Source: an uncultured Duncaniella sp.
GTDB lineage: Bacteria; Bacteroidota; Bacteroidia; Bacteroidales; Muribaculaceae
NCBI GenBank assembly: GCA_910584825.1
Contig: CAJUCI010000001.1
Location: forward strand, 1-64,000
Reading direction: 5' to 3'
DNA: 64,000 bases
In this document: positions 16,977 to 25,398 of the stretch, piece by piece
How positions within the stretch are numbered: the stretch's first letter is position 1
Layout of the letters: every line of letters starts with the position of its first letter
Made by a program: the position numbers and the translations under genes
The notes under the pieces: generated by a model
Seen by the model: only the letters and a program-made list of their open reading frames with translations
What the model was told of the DNA's origin: nothing
Database searches by the model: none

Positions 16977-17375
16977 CTATTGATTGTCAGGATTCTGATT
17001 CTTCTCCTCAACCATGCGGATTATTTCCTTCAGCTCGTCGATTGAAACCTTCTCCTCCTCGACGAGGGCCGACACCGCACTCTTGTAGGAATCGTTGAAA
17101 TAGTTGGATATCACCTGTTTGAGCGTGCGGTCGCGCATATCCTCCTGCTTGGTTACGGCATAGTAGCGATATGTGGGGCCAAAAGACTCATGAGCCACAC
17201 GACCCTTCTCCTCGAGTATGCGCACGAGGGTCGAGACGGTATTGAAATGAGGCTTGGGGTCGGGATAGAAGGTGAGCATCTCACGCACGAAAAGCGGACC
17301 GTGCTCCCACAGCATCTTCATAATCATCATTTCTTTCTCGGTGAGCAGAGGATTGGGCTTTCTTCCAGGTTTCAT
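16977..17375 (-). CDS. BlaI/MecI/CopY family repressor
   Basis: A 132-residue winged-helix repressor. The ATG giving MKPGRKPNPLLTEKEMMIMKMLW is chosen; a longer frame reaching 17441 would begin inside the promoter and is rejected. Residues 8-80 are the DNA-binding wing helix (LVRILEEKGRVAHESFGPTYRYYAV). The C-terminal helices (95-132) mediate dimer formation. In the family, the M56 partner triggers cleavage of this protein to release its operators. The promoter at 17431-17461 overlaps a GTTGTATA site that recurs inverted at 17379-17386, consistent with self-repression. Confidence 0.92.
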   Translation of the reverse strand: MKPGRKPNPLLTEKEMMIMKMLWEHGPLFVREMLTFYPDPKPHFNTVSTLVRILEEKGRVAHESFGPTYRYYAVTKQEDMRDRTLKQVISNYFNDSYKSAVSALVEEEKVSIDELKEIIRMVEEKNQNPDNQ

Positions 17376-17378
17376 AAC

Positions 17379-17461
17379 GTTGTATAATTTTTTAGAATCG
17401 TGAAAACACCCTGTTGACAAGGGTATGATGCAAATATACAACTAACCTATCAGTTTTCAAA
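17379..17461 (-). promoter_or_regulatory. Promoter and likely operator of the BlaI-type gene
   Basis: On the minus strand TTTG (17461-17458), a 19-base spacer and TATATTTG (17438-17431) make a consensus promoter. GTTGTATA overlaps the -7 (17442-17435) and its inverse TATACAAC lies at 17386-17379 near the start codon. BlaI-type operators usually contain TACA/TGTA half-sites, as here. Between them ACCCT and AGGGT form a small hairpin. Confidence 0.6.
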
Positions 17462-17580
17462 ATCGGGACGCCAATTTTTCACCCAATCCTGCAATTTTGG
17501 CCACGGATTTTCAGTAATTTGCCGCGCTAAAGACAAATTGACCAAAAAGAAGGCCAAACCTCGCCAATTAATCTCATGCC

Positions 17581-17617
17581 GCGATAAACTTTTTATCGCA
17601 AAAAGAGGTTAAATTTG
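17581..17617 (+). promoter_or_regulatory. Promoter region of the exporter operon
   Basis: TAAATTTG (17610-17617) is an exact -7 element 45 bases before the TolC-type start. Just upstream GCGATAAA (17581-17588) and TTTATCGC (17592-17599) form a perfect 8-base inverted repeat over the spacer and -33 area, well placed for a repressor. The rest of 17462-17580 shows no feature. Confidence 0.5.
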
Positions 17618-17662
17618 CAGAGACCATCACGCATTATTCAACTATTTATATCCAGCCTACCC

Positions 17663-19135
17663 ATGAAATTGCGTTTCACGGTAATTTCCGCCATACTGTC
17701 AGCGGCACTTACGCTCGCGGCTCAGAACCCGCAGCCGGTCGTGGCCGACGGCTCGACACTCACTCTCGCACAGTGTCGCGAGCTCGCGCTGTCAAACAAT
17801 AAGAACCTGCGCCGAGGAGCCCAGGAGGTCAAGGCCGCAGGCTATCAGAAGGATGAAGCCTTTGCCGCCTACCTGCCGTCAATCGACTTTGCCGGCGGCT
17901 ACATGTATAATCAGAAACAGCTGTCGATGTTTGACTCCGACCAGATGCTTCCCGTCAAGACATTCAGCCTCGAGAAGCAGGGCTACGAGTTCAACCTCGT
18001 CAAAAACCCCATGACCGGCGAGCCGCTTCAGGTCAACGGCCAGTATATACCCGAGCAGGTGGCCTATCTGCCCAAGGAGGCACTGACATATGACATCCAC
18101 AACGTGTTTTTCGGAGCCGTCACACTCACCCAGCCCATATTCATGGGCGGCAAGATTGTGGCGATGAACAAAATCACCGGCTATGCCGAGGAGCTGGCCA
18201 AGAGCAAACTCAACAACGCCTCGCGCGACGTCATCTATGCCGTCGACGCCGCCTACTGGCAGGTGGTGTCGCTCAAGGCCAAGCAGGAGCTGGCCGAGAG
18301 CTATGTCAATCTGCTCGACACACTCAGCCACAACGTGTCGCTGATGATTGAGCAGGGTGTGGCTACTCGCAGTGACCAGCTCACGGTCGACGTCAAGCTC
18401 AACTCGGCCCGCGTGGACCTCACCAAGGTCAACAACGGCCTCGTGCTCTCGCGCATGGCACTGGCCCAGGTATGCGGCATGCCTATCAACACGCAGTTCA
18501 CCCTCGCCGACGAGAATGCCGCCGACATCACCGCACCCGAGAGCGTGCAGACCGACGCGCCGATTGACATGCAGGAGGTCTATGACCGCCGCTACGACCT
18601 GCGCGCGCTGGAATTAGGCGTGAAAATCTACGAGCAAAAGGCCAAGGTGGCACGCTCTGACATGATGCCCAACCTCGCACTCGTCGGAGCATACTCATTC
18701 TCCAACCCCAACCTGTTTGACGGATTCAAGAAGCGTTTCAACGGCCAATTCTCCGTCGGGGCCATGCTCACCATACCCATCTGGCACTGGGGCGGCAACT
18801 ATAACAAATACCGCTCGGCCAAGGCCCAGACCGAAGCCATGCGCATGGAGCTGGCCAACGCCCGCGAACTCATAGACCTGCAGGTGCGTCAGGCATCGTT
18901 CAAGGCCGACGAGGCCGTCAAGACCCGCCGCATGACCGAAGTCAACCTCGCCAAGGCCGACGAGAACCTGCGTTGCGCCGACCTCGGATTCCGCGACGGC
19001 GTGATGACCGTCGACAACGTGATGGAGGCGCAGACCGCGTGGCTCAAAGCCCACAGCGAAAACATCGACGCCCGCATCGACGTATATCTCTGCGACGTCT
19101 ACCTCTCCAAAGTGCTCGGCACACTCAACTACTGA
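17663..19135 (+). CDS. TolC family outer membrane efflux protein
   Basis: Outer-membrane channel of a tripartite exporter, 490 residues. The start giving MKLRFTVISAILSAALTLAA is chosen because it provides a signal peptide; an upstream TTG frame overlaps the promoter. Two OEP repeats of long helices are visible (about 30-240 and 270-490), with the barrel strands between. LAQCRELALSNNKNLRR at the N-terminal domain is the usual TolC opening. It heads an operon with HlyD and two ABC-2 permeases. Confidence 0.93.
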   Translation: MKLRFTVISAILSAALTLAAQNPQPVVADGSTLTLAQCRELALSNNKNLRRGAQEVKAAGYQKDEAFAAYLPSIDFAGGYMYNQKQLSMFDSDQMLPVKTFSLEKQGYEFNLVKNPMTGEPLQVNGQYIPEQVAYLPKEALTYDIHNVFFGAVTLTQPIFMGGKIVAMNKITGYAEELAKSKLNNASRDVIYAVDAAYWQVVSLKAKQELAESYVNLLDTLSHNVSLMIEQGVATRSDQLTVDVKLNSARVDLTKVNNGLVLSRMALAQVCGMPINTQFTLADENAADITAPESVQTDAPIDMQEVYDRRYDLRALELGVKIYEQKAKVARSDMMPNLALVGAYSFSNPNLFDGFKKRFNGQFSVGAMLTIPIWHWGGNYNKYRSAKAQTEAMRMELANARELIDLQVRQASFKADEAVKTRRMTEVNLAKADENLRCADLGFRDGVMTVDNVMEAQTAWLKAHSENIDARIDVYLCDVYLSKVLGTLNY

Positions 19136-19138
19136 GCC

Positions 19139-19200
19139 ATCGGCCTCAGCCGCTTAGCTTGCCAAGAATTACTAATTACTAATTGCTAATTACTAATTAA
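19139..19200. repeat. GC motif plus ATTAGYA-type AT-rich repeat before hlyD
   Basis: A variant of the GC motif (ATCGGCCTCAGCCGCTTAGC) is followed at 19167-19200 by TAATTACTAAT-type 7-base repeats. The repeat ends nine bases before the HlyD start codon at 19210. The same arrangement appears before rpe, the permeases, DoxX and mnmA. Confidence 0.7.
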
Positions 19201-19209
19201 CCATACTCC

Positions 19210-20229
19210 ATGTCAACCTCCAACGTTTCAACCACCCCTACTCCCGAGCAGAAAGAGAACAAAGCACTGCTGTTCGCGCTCGGCATAGTAGTAATAGCCT
19301 GCATCGTACTGGCTATCATAGGATTCGTATTTCTCGACAAGCCCGCCGACATCGTAGAAGGGCAAGCCGATGCAACATCAGTGCGCATATCGGGCAAGCT
19401 CCCCGGACGCGTAGCCGAAATCTTTGTGAGCGAAGGTGACATGGTCAAGACCGGCGACACCCTCGTGCACATCCACTCCTCGCTGGCCGAAGCCCAGCTC
19501 ATGCGCGCACAGGGCATGGAGACCGTGGCCCGCACACAGGACCGCAAAGTCGATGCCGGCACACGCGTGCAGATAATCAATGCCGCCGCTGACCTCGTAG
19601 CACAGGCCGAGGCCGCCGTCACAATCACCAAAAAGACTTATGACCGCATGCAGAACCTCTTCAACGAAGGGGTAATCTCCGAGCAGAAACGCGACGAGGC
19701 CAAGGCCGCATATGACGCAGCCGTGGCCGGACGCGACGCCGCCCGCAGTCAGCTCGAACTGGCCAAGGCCGGCGCACAGAAGGAGGACAAGGAGAGTGCC
19801 GCCGCGATGGTCGACGTGGCCAAGGGCGGCGTGGCCGAGGTGGAGAGTCTGCTCGAGGACCAGTATCTGCTCGCACCCTGCGACGGACAGGTCGACCAGA
19901 TTTATCCCGAAGTGAGTGAGCTTGTGATGCTCGGCGCACCGATAATGAACCTCCTGAAGACCGACGACAAGTGGATTACCTTCAACGTGCGCGAAGAGCT
20001 GCTTAACGACATGCCCCTCGGCGGCGAAATCGAGGTGATGATACCCGCACTCGACAAAAAGAAGGTCAAGGCCAAGATATACTACTCGCGCGACCTCGGC
20101 AGCTATGCCACATGGCAGGCCACCAAGGCCACAGGCCAGTGGGACAGCAAGACCTTTGAAATCAAGGCCCGCCCCCTCGAGTCCATCCCCGAACTCCGCC
20201 CCGGCATGACAGTGGTATATTTCAAGTGA
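19210..20229 (+). CDS. HlyD family membrane fusion protein
   Basis: Periplasmic adaptor joining the inner-membrane pump to the TolC-type channel, 339 residues. It has one N-terminal membrane segment (residues about 19-41), then the first half of a lipoyl domain (SVRISGKLPGRVAEIFVSEGDMVKTGDTL). A long coiled coil rich in Ala, Lys and Glu follows (about 95-215), then the second lipoyl half (LLAPCDGQVDQIY) and a beta barrel. It lies between the TolC and permease genes. Confidence 0.93.
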   Translation: MSTSNVSTTPTPEQKENKALLFALGIVVIACIVLAIIGFVFLDKPADIVEGQADATSVRISGKLPGRVAEIFVSEGDMVKTGDTLVHIHSSLAEAQLMRAQGMETVARTQDRKVDAGTRVQIINAAADLVAQAEAAVTITKKTYDRMQNLFNEGVISEQKRDEAKAAYDAAVAGRDAARSQLELAKAGAQKEDKESAAAMVDVAKGGVAEVESLLEDQYLLAPCDGQVDQIYPEVSELVMLGAPIMNLLKTDDKWITFNVREELLNDMPLGGEIEVMIPALDKKKVKAKIYYSRDLGSYATWQATKATGQWDSKTFEIKARPLESIPELRPGMTVVYFK

Positions 20230-20424
20230 AATGGAAAATGGAAAATTTAAAATGGAGAATGAAAAATTAAAAATTAAGAATTCACCCCCGACACAATCCC
20301 AACGAATTTTAAATTTTCCATTTTAAATTTTATCATCGGCTTGCCGCTTGACTCGCCAAGAATTTAAATCTCTCCCATGAGTCCAATTTTCCATTTTAAA
20401 TTTTAAATTTTAAATTTCCCCAAA
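20230..20424. repeat. AT-rich repeat island between hlyD and the first permease
   Basis: Several copies of TTTTAAATTTTCCATTTT and its inverse (AATGGAAAATTTAAAATGG) surround the GC motif ATCGGCTTGCCGCTTG at 20334-20349. The inverse-oriented copies could fold into one long hairpin. The last copy ends six bases before the permease start codon. Confidence 0.75.
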
Positions 20425-21576
20425 ATGCTTCCCTCACTTCGTCGCGGCATATTGACCCTCTGCTCACGCAGGATTTACATCTTCATGATGGTAATCGTGC
20501 CGCTGGGATGCACATTCTTCTTTCTCAGCCTCATGCACGAAGGGCTTCCGCTCAAGGTGCCTGTGGGGATGGTTGACATGGACCATTCCACCCTCTCGCG
20601 CCGCATCGGACGCTCGCTCAACGCCAGCGAACTCATCGACATCTCCACCGACTGCGAGAGCTTCAACGCAGCCATGCGCCAAGTGAGGGGCGGAGAGATA
20701 TTCGGATTCTTCTACATCCCTACCGACTTTCAGGAGAAGGCTCTGAGCGGGCGCACCCCCACCCTCTCCTTCTACTCCAACATGACCATCTTCGTGCCCG
20801 GAACGCTCACGTTCAAGGGGTTCAAGACCATAGCTGTGACCACCTCGGGCGGCATCGTGCAGACCACCCTTACCGGCGCAGGTGTCGACGAGGGCACAGC
20901 CGGCAACCTCATCATGCCGCTGCGCACCGACATCCACCCCATCGGCAATCCGTGGACCAACTATTCCATCTATCTCTCGCAGTCGTTTCTCTCGGGCGTG
21001 CTGGCACTCCTCGTGATGCTCATGACATCGTTCAGCATATGCAAGGAGTTCAAGGACGGCACCTCGCCGCAGTGGCTCGCCACGGCCGGAGGCAGCATGC
21101 TCAAGGCACTACTTGGCAAACTCCTGCCCCAGAGCGTGGTGTTCATAGCCATCGGCATAGCCATGCAGACGGTGATGTTCCGCTTCCTTCACTTCCCGCT
21201 CAACTGCAGCCCGTGGCACATGATACTGGCCATGATACTGCTGGTGTTTGCCTGTCAGGCGTTTGCCACGGTGGTGGTGGAGATTCTGCCCAACCTGCGT
21301 TTCTCCATGAGCATATGCAGCCTCGTAGGCATACTGTGTTTCTCGGTAGCCGGATTCTCATTCCCGGTCGAGAAGATGTACGGAGCCATCGGCATATTCT
21401 CCTACATCATGCCTATCCGCTACTATTTCCTCATCTACATCGACCAGGCACTCAACGGCTTGCCGCTCTACTACTCGCGATTCTATTACATAGCGTTGCT
21501 CGTGATGCTCCTGCCCCCTGCCCTCGGCCTTCGCCGTCTGCGCGCCCGCTGCCTGCATCCGATTTACGTACCGTAA
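20425..21576 (+). CDS. ABC-2 type transporter permease (first)
   Basis: Inner-membrane protein of 383 residues: one membrane segment near 15-35, a large periplasmic domain to about 185, then five segments (about 190-370). This is the ABC2_membrane_3/YhhJ-YbhR layout. It pairs with the second permease at 21668 and with the HlyD and TolC genes. In YbhFSR-type pumps an ATPase gene or domain powers two such permeases; none is present here, so an ATPase encoded elsewhere, or another energy source, must be used. The substrate is unknown. Confidence 0.88.
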   Translation: MLPSLRRGILTLCSRRIYIFMMVIVPLGCTFFFLSLMHEGLPLKVPVGMVDMDHSTLSRRIGRSLNASELIDISTDCESFNAAMRQVRGGEIFGFFYIPTDFQEKALSGRTPTLSFYSNMTIFVPGTLTFKGFKTIAVTTSGGIVQTTLTGAGVDEGTAGNLIMPLRTDIHPIGNPWTNYSIYLSQSFLSGVLALLVMLMTSFSICKEFKDGTSPQWLATAGGSMLKALLGKLLPQSVVFIAIGIAMQTVMFRFLHFPLNCSPWHMILAMILLVFACQAFATVVVEILPNLRFSMSICSLVGILCFSVAGFSFPVEKMYGAIGIFSYIMPIRYYFLIYIDQALNGLPLYYSRFYYIALLVMLLPPALGLRRLRARCLHPIYVP

Positions 21577-21661
21577 AAATGTAAAATTTAAAATGTAAGA
21601 TTTAAAATTGGTCAGCCGCCAGTCTTCCCATTTTACATTTTAAATTCTAAATTTTAAATTC
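21577..21661. repeat. AT-rich repeat between the two permease genes
   Basis: AAAATGTAAAATTTAAAATG faces CATTTTACATTTTAAATT across a short GC-rich centre (GGTCAGCCGCCAGTCTTCCC). It is a variant of the TTTTAAATTTTCCATTTT family. It begins at the first permease's stop codon region and ends seven bases before the second permease start. Confidence 0.7.
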
Positions 21662-21667
21662 CAAGAA

Positions 21668-22867
21668 ATGAATTGGTTCAGAAGTCTATTCCGTGTATGG
21701 CGCAGGGAGACCCGGCTGGTCTTCACCGACGTTGGGGTGATGCTCTTCTTCTTCGCCCTTCCGCTGGCCTATCCCATCGTCTACACCCTCATATACAACC
21801 CCGAGGTAGTAACCGAGATTCCCACCGTGGTGGTTGACAACTCGCGCACGGCCGAGAGCCGCGAACTGACCCGCACCCTCGACGCCACTCAGGCCATCGA
21901 CATCAAGGGCTATGCCGCCAACCTCAACGAGGCTCGCCGCGCATGGGCCGAGAAGGAGTGCTACGGCATAATAGAGATTCCCGCCGACTATGCCAAGCTC
22001 ATAGGCAAGGGGGAGCCGGCCACGATATCGTTCTACAACGACATGTCGCTGCTGCTGCGCTACCGCCAGTATCTCTTCGCCCTCACAGGCGTGCAGATGC
22101 ACGAGGTGAGCAAGATTACCGCCGAGCGCGTGGCCACTCGCGGCGGCATACTGGCCACACGCGTGACGGGACTGCCCGTCGACACCCATTCGGAATGTCT
22201 CGGCGACCCGACACAAGGCTTCGCATCGTTCGTCATGCCCGGCATCGTGGTGCTCATACTCCAGCAGAGCATGCTCCTCGGCATCACCATGATTGCGGGC
22301 ACCTCGGCTGACCGTCGCCGCCGCAGCCGCTCGGGGCGTGACCCGCTCGACTATGACGCAGGGCCGCTGGCCGTGGTGCTCGGCAAGAGCCTCTGCTATC
22401 TGATGCTCTACATCCCACTCTCCTACTACATCCTCCACATCGTGCCCGAAATGTTCTCACTGCCTCATGTGGGCGACTTCCTCGACTACTTCCCCTATGT
22501 CTTCGCCATGCTCGTGGCCACATCGTTCATGGGGCAGACCATACAGGTGTTTGTGCGCGAGCGCGAGACATCGCTGCTGGTGGTCGTCTACACCTCGGTC
22601 ATCTTCCTCTTCCTCTCGGGCCTAACGTGGCCGCGCTATGCGTTCAACAAGTTCTGGCTCATGGTGTCAGACCTCATCCCCGCCACGTGGGGCGTGGAGG
22701 GCTTCATCCGCATCAACTCCAACGGAGCCGACATTGCCGAAGTGGGCCGTTACTACTGGAGCATGTGGATACTCACGGCACTCTATTTCGTCACCGCCCT
22801 CATCCTCCGCGCCTATCTCTCGCACCGCCCGGCGCACACCCCGGTCCCCCGCACCGAAGCGTCATAG
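21668..22867 (+). CDS. ABC-2 type transporter permease (second)
   Basis: A 399-residue inner-membrane protein with the same architecture as the preceding permease: one N-terminal segment (about 20-42), a periplasmic domain, and a C-terminal block of five segments (from about 185). The cytoplasmic loop around residues 215-235 is unusually basic (ADRRRRSRSGRDPLDYDAG), a possible docking site for a partner. It is the last gene of the exporter operon; rlmN then has its own -7 element. Confidence 0.88.
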   Translation: MNWFRSLFRVWRRETRLVFTDVGVMLFFFALPLAYPIVYTLIYNPEVVTEIPTVVVDNSRTAESRELTRTLDATQAIDIKGYAANLNEARRAWAEKECYGIIEIPADYAKLIGKGEPATISFYNDMSLLLRYRQYLFALTGVQMHEVSKITAERVATRGGILATRVTGLPVDTHSECLGDPTQGFASFVMPGIVVLILQQSMLLGITMIAGTSADRRRRSRSGRDPLDYDAGPLAVVLGKSLCYLMLYIPLSYYILHIVPEMFSLPHVGDFLDYFPYVFAMLVATSFMGQTIQVFVRERETSLLVVVYTSVIFLFLSGLTWPRYAFNKFWLMVSDLIPATWGVEGFIRINSNGADIAEVGRYYWSMWILTALYFVTALILRAYLSHRPAHTPVPRTEAS

Positions 22868-22927
22868 TTTAGGCGGACACATACCGCTCCTTGGCATGGT
22901 TTTTCATTGCATTTGAAAAATTTGTTG

Positions 22928-22935
22928 TAATTTTG
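22928..22935 (+). promoter_or_regulatory. -7 element of rlmN
   Basis: TAATTTTG, an exact TAnnTTTG match, 25 bases before the rlmN start. TTTG occurs at 22912-22915 but only 12 bases upstream, closer than the usual 19-21. Confidence 0.5.
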
Positions 22936-22959
22936 CACTCCGAATAATTTGAGTGAAAG

Positions 22960-24048
22960 ATGAATAAGGAAAATCATGCCGGAAAACGCCCCTTGATAGG
23001 AATGACCCTGCGTCAGCTTGAGCAAGTGGCTGCCGAGGCCGGCCTGAGACCGTTTGCGGCCAAGCAGATGGCAAGGAGGCTCTATGTGGGCCGCGTCAGT
23101 GAGATTGCTGAGATGACCGAACTACCCAAGCAGGCGCGCGCCTGGCTTGAGGAGAACTACACCGTGGGTCGCACCGCCCCCTGCCGCGAGTCGCGCTCGG
23201 CTGACGGTACGGTCAAGTATCTCTTCGCCACACGCACCCCGTCCGTCGACTATCTGACCTATGGCGAGGGTGGCCGCGATGTCGAGGCTGTATATATCCC
23301 CGACAAGGAGCGGGCCACGCTGTGCGTGTCGTCCCAAGCCGGATGCAAGATGGGGTGCCGTTTCTGCATGACCGGCAAGCAGGGATTTCACGGCGACCTG
23401 AGTGCCGCCGGAATCATCAACCAGATTCTTTCCATCCCCGAATCAGAGTCGCTCACCAACATCGTGTTCATGGGCATGGGCGAACCGATGGACAATGTCA
23501 ATGAGGTGCTTCAGGCCGTCGAAGTGCTCACCGCGCCGTGGGGACTCGCCTGGAGCCCCAAGCGCATCACCGTGTCGAGCATCGGCAAGATTGACGGCTT
23601 GCGCCGTCTGCTTGACGAGACCAAGGTGCATGTGGCCATAAGCGTGCACACCCCCTTCCCCTCCGAGCGTGAGGACCTTATGCCCGTCGAGCGCGCCTTC
23701 CCCCTCGGCAAGGTCATGGAGCTGCTACGCGGATATGACTTCGCCCACCAGCGTCGCCTGTCGGCTGAATATATAATGTGGCGCGGGGTCAATGATGACC
23801 GCCGTCATGCCGACGCACTCGCCCGTGTGCTCAAGGGGGTTGACTGTCGTGTCAACCTCATCCGTTTCCATGCCATACCGGGATTTGAGGGCGAGCCGGC
23901 CGAACGCGAGACTATGGAGCGTTTCCGCGACCGTCTCAACGCCCTCGGCATCACCGCCACCATCCGCGCCTCGCGCGGCGAAGACATCGAAGCCGCCTGC
24001 GGCATGCTGAGTGGTGCTGATGGGCAACGCCCATCAGCGAGTTTATAG
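22960..24048 (+). CDS. rlmN: Dual-specificity RNA methyltransferase RlmN
   Basis: Radical SAM enzyme that methylates C2 of A2503 in 23S rRNA and A37 in some tRNAs, 362 residues. The cluster motif CxxxCxxC is C129-KMG-C133-RF-C136. C347 in EAACGML matches the resolving or acceptor cysteine near the C terminus. The N-terminal RNA-binding part is residues 1-95. The protein runs on for about 11 residues past the usual end (GADGQRPSASL), coded by a perfect 10-base hairpin (24016-24038) that looks like inserted repeat sequence. Confidence 0.95.
   Translation: MNKENHAGKRPLIGMTLRQLEQVAAEAGLRPFAAKQMARRLYVGRVSEIAEMTELPKQARAWLEENYTVGRTAPCRESRSADGTVKYLFATRTPSVDYLTYGEGGRDVEAVYIPDKERATLCVSSQAGCKMGCRFCMTGKQGFHGDLSAAGIINQILSIPESESLTNIVFMGMGEPMDNVNEVLQAVEVLTAPWGLAWSPKRITVSSIGKIDGLRRLLDETKVHVAISVHTPFPSEREDLMPVERAFPLGKVMELLRGYDFAHQRRLSAEYIMWRGVNDDRRHADALARVLKGVDCRVNLIRFHAIPGFEGEPAERETMERFRDRLNALGITATIRASRGEDIEAACGMLSGADGQRPSASL
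24016..24038 (+). terminator. Perfect hairpin overlapping the end of rlmN
   Basis: GCTGATGGGC (24016-24025) and GCCCATCAGC (24029-24038) pair fully with a 3-base loop inside the last codons of rlmN. No T-run follows directly, so it may end transcription weakly, block 3' exonucleases, or be a fixed repeat insertion. Confidence 0.55.
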
Positions 24049-24117
24049 AGTTTAGAGTTTAAAGTTTAAAATCCTGAAAGCTATTATCTAAACTTTAAAC
24101 CATAAACTTTAAACCCC
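24039..24117. repeat. AT-rich GTTTAAAGTTTA-type repeat before the MFS gene
   Basis: AGAGTTTAAAGTTTAAAATC and, inverted, CTAAACTTTAAACC and ATAAACTTTAAACC face each other around CTGAAAGCTATTAT. The repeat ends seven bases before the MFS start codon. The same GTTTAAAG words occur after the MsbA-like gene at 29098-29275. Confidence 0.7.
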
Positions 24118-24123
24118 GAAAAG

Positions 24124-25305
24124 ATGAAACAAAAGTTTTGGCTACCCCTGTGCATACTGACGGTGGCCGGATTCACATTCAATACATCTGAACTCATCCC
24201 CATCGGCCTGTTGAGCGACATCGCCGCATCGTTCGGCGTGAGCGAGGCGCGAGCCGGACTGCTCATCACCGTCTATGCCTGGGTGGTGGCACTCATGTCG
24301 TTGCCGCTGATGCTCCTCTTCGCCAAGATGGAGTACAGGCGGCTGATGCTCGGGGTGGTCGGCGTGTTTTTCGTCAGCCATATAGCCACGGTGCTGTCCA
24401 CCGGCTACTACTCGCTCATGGTGTCACGTATAGGTGTCGCGCTCGCCCACTCGCTCTTCTGGTCGATAGCCCCCGCTATGGCCGTCGCCGTCACCCCGGT
24501 GGAGAAGCGGGCCACCGCACTGAGCGCGCTCGTGGCGGGCGGAGGCATAGCCCTCATCGCCGGACTCCCCTTGGGGCGCGTGCTCGGCATAATAGCCGGA
24601 TGGCGCATGGCGTTTGCCGCCCTCGGCGCGCTGTCGGGACTGGTGCTCATAGGGCTGTGGCTCAGATTTCCCACCCTCCCGCAAAAGGATGGCGACGAGT
24701 CGCGCAAGGATATGCTGCGTCAGCTCGTGCACTGTCGCCCGCTCATAGCCATCTACATCATCACGGCTGTCATAGTCACCGGCCACTACACCGGCTACAG
24801 CTACATCGAGCCGTTCATGATTCAGATTATCGGGATGCCCGAGGGGGCGGTGACGCTCACGCTGTCGCTCTTCGGCGTGGCCGGACTGGCCGGAAGCTAC
24901 ATCATGTCGAGATACTTCTACCGCTATTCGCGCCGCCTCATCATCGGCGCATGCTTCGGATTTCCCGTGATGATGGCACTTCTGCTCCCGGGCGGAATGC
25001 TCTCGCCTATGGTGCTCGCCGTGCTGTGCGTGGCATGGGGACTGTGCATGACCATATATAACATAGCGTTTCAGAACGAGATTGTGGGCCTCTTTCCCAC
25101 CGACTCGGCTGTGCCCATGAGTTTCTATTCAGGCATCTTCAACCTCGGCATCGGAGCCGGGGCGTTTGTGGGCGGAGTGGTGTGTGACCACGGACTCATG
25201 GCCGACATCGGCTATATCGGCGGAGCCATCACCCTCGCGGCAGCCGTCTATTGCGTGACCGACTATATGCCACGCCGCAAGTCGCCGCGCGAGGCCGTGA
25301 AATGA
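24124..25305 (+). CDS. MFS efflux transporter (AraJ/SotB-like)
   Basis: A 393-residue, twelve-segment major facilitator. The opening TSELIPIGLLSDIAASFGVS followed by AGLLITVYAWVVALMS is typical of the drug:H+ antiporter-1/AraJ group of sugar and drug exporters. A central cytoplasmic loop (about 185-200) separates the two halves. It starts seven bases after an AT-rich repeat, and the following gene has a consensus promoter, so it is probably a single-gene unit or co-transcribed with rlmN. The substrate is not predictable. Confidence 0.85.
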   Translation: MKQKFWLPLCILTVAGFTFNTSELIPIGLLSDIAASFGVSEARAGLLITVYAWVVALMSLPLMLLFAKMEYRRLMLGVVGVFFVSHIATVLSTGYYSLMVSRIGVALAHSLFWSIAPAMAVAVTPVEKRATALSALVAGGGIALIAGLPLGRVLGIIAGWRMAFAALGALSGLVLIGLWLRFPTLPQKDGDESRKDMLRQLVHCRPLIAIYIITAVIVTGHYTGYSYIEPFMIQIIGMPEGAVTLTLSLFGVAGLAGSYIMSRYFYRYSRRLIIGACFGFPVMMALLLPGGMLSPMVLAVLCVAWGLCMTIYNIAFQNEIVGLFPTDSAVPMSFYSGIFNLGIGAGAFVGGVVCDHGLMADIGYIGGAITLAAAVYCVTDYMPRRKSPREAVK

Positions 25306-25306
25306 A

Positions 25307-25338
25307 TTTGTGCGTTTGGCGAAAAAGTGCTATTTTTG
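25307..25338 (+). promoter_or_regulatory. Promoter of lptE and following genes
   Basis: TTTG (25307-25310), a 20-base spacer and TATTTTTG (25331-25338) give an exact consensus promoter. It begins two bases past the MFS stop codon. The leader is about 55 bases. Confidence 0.75.
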
Positions 25339-25398
25339 CATTAGGGAAGTCACGGATGTCAGCCGATATTCCGAACTTACTCTTAACCAGTATTTTAC

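Noticed and set aside
17376..17441. N-terminal extension of the BlaI-type repressor
   Set aside because: The extra codons overlap the -7 element and predicted transcription start.
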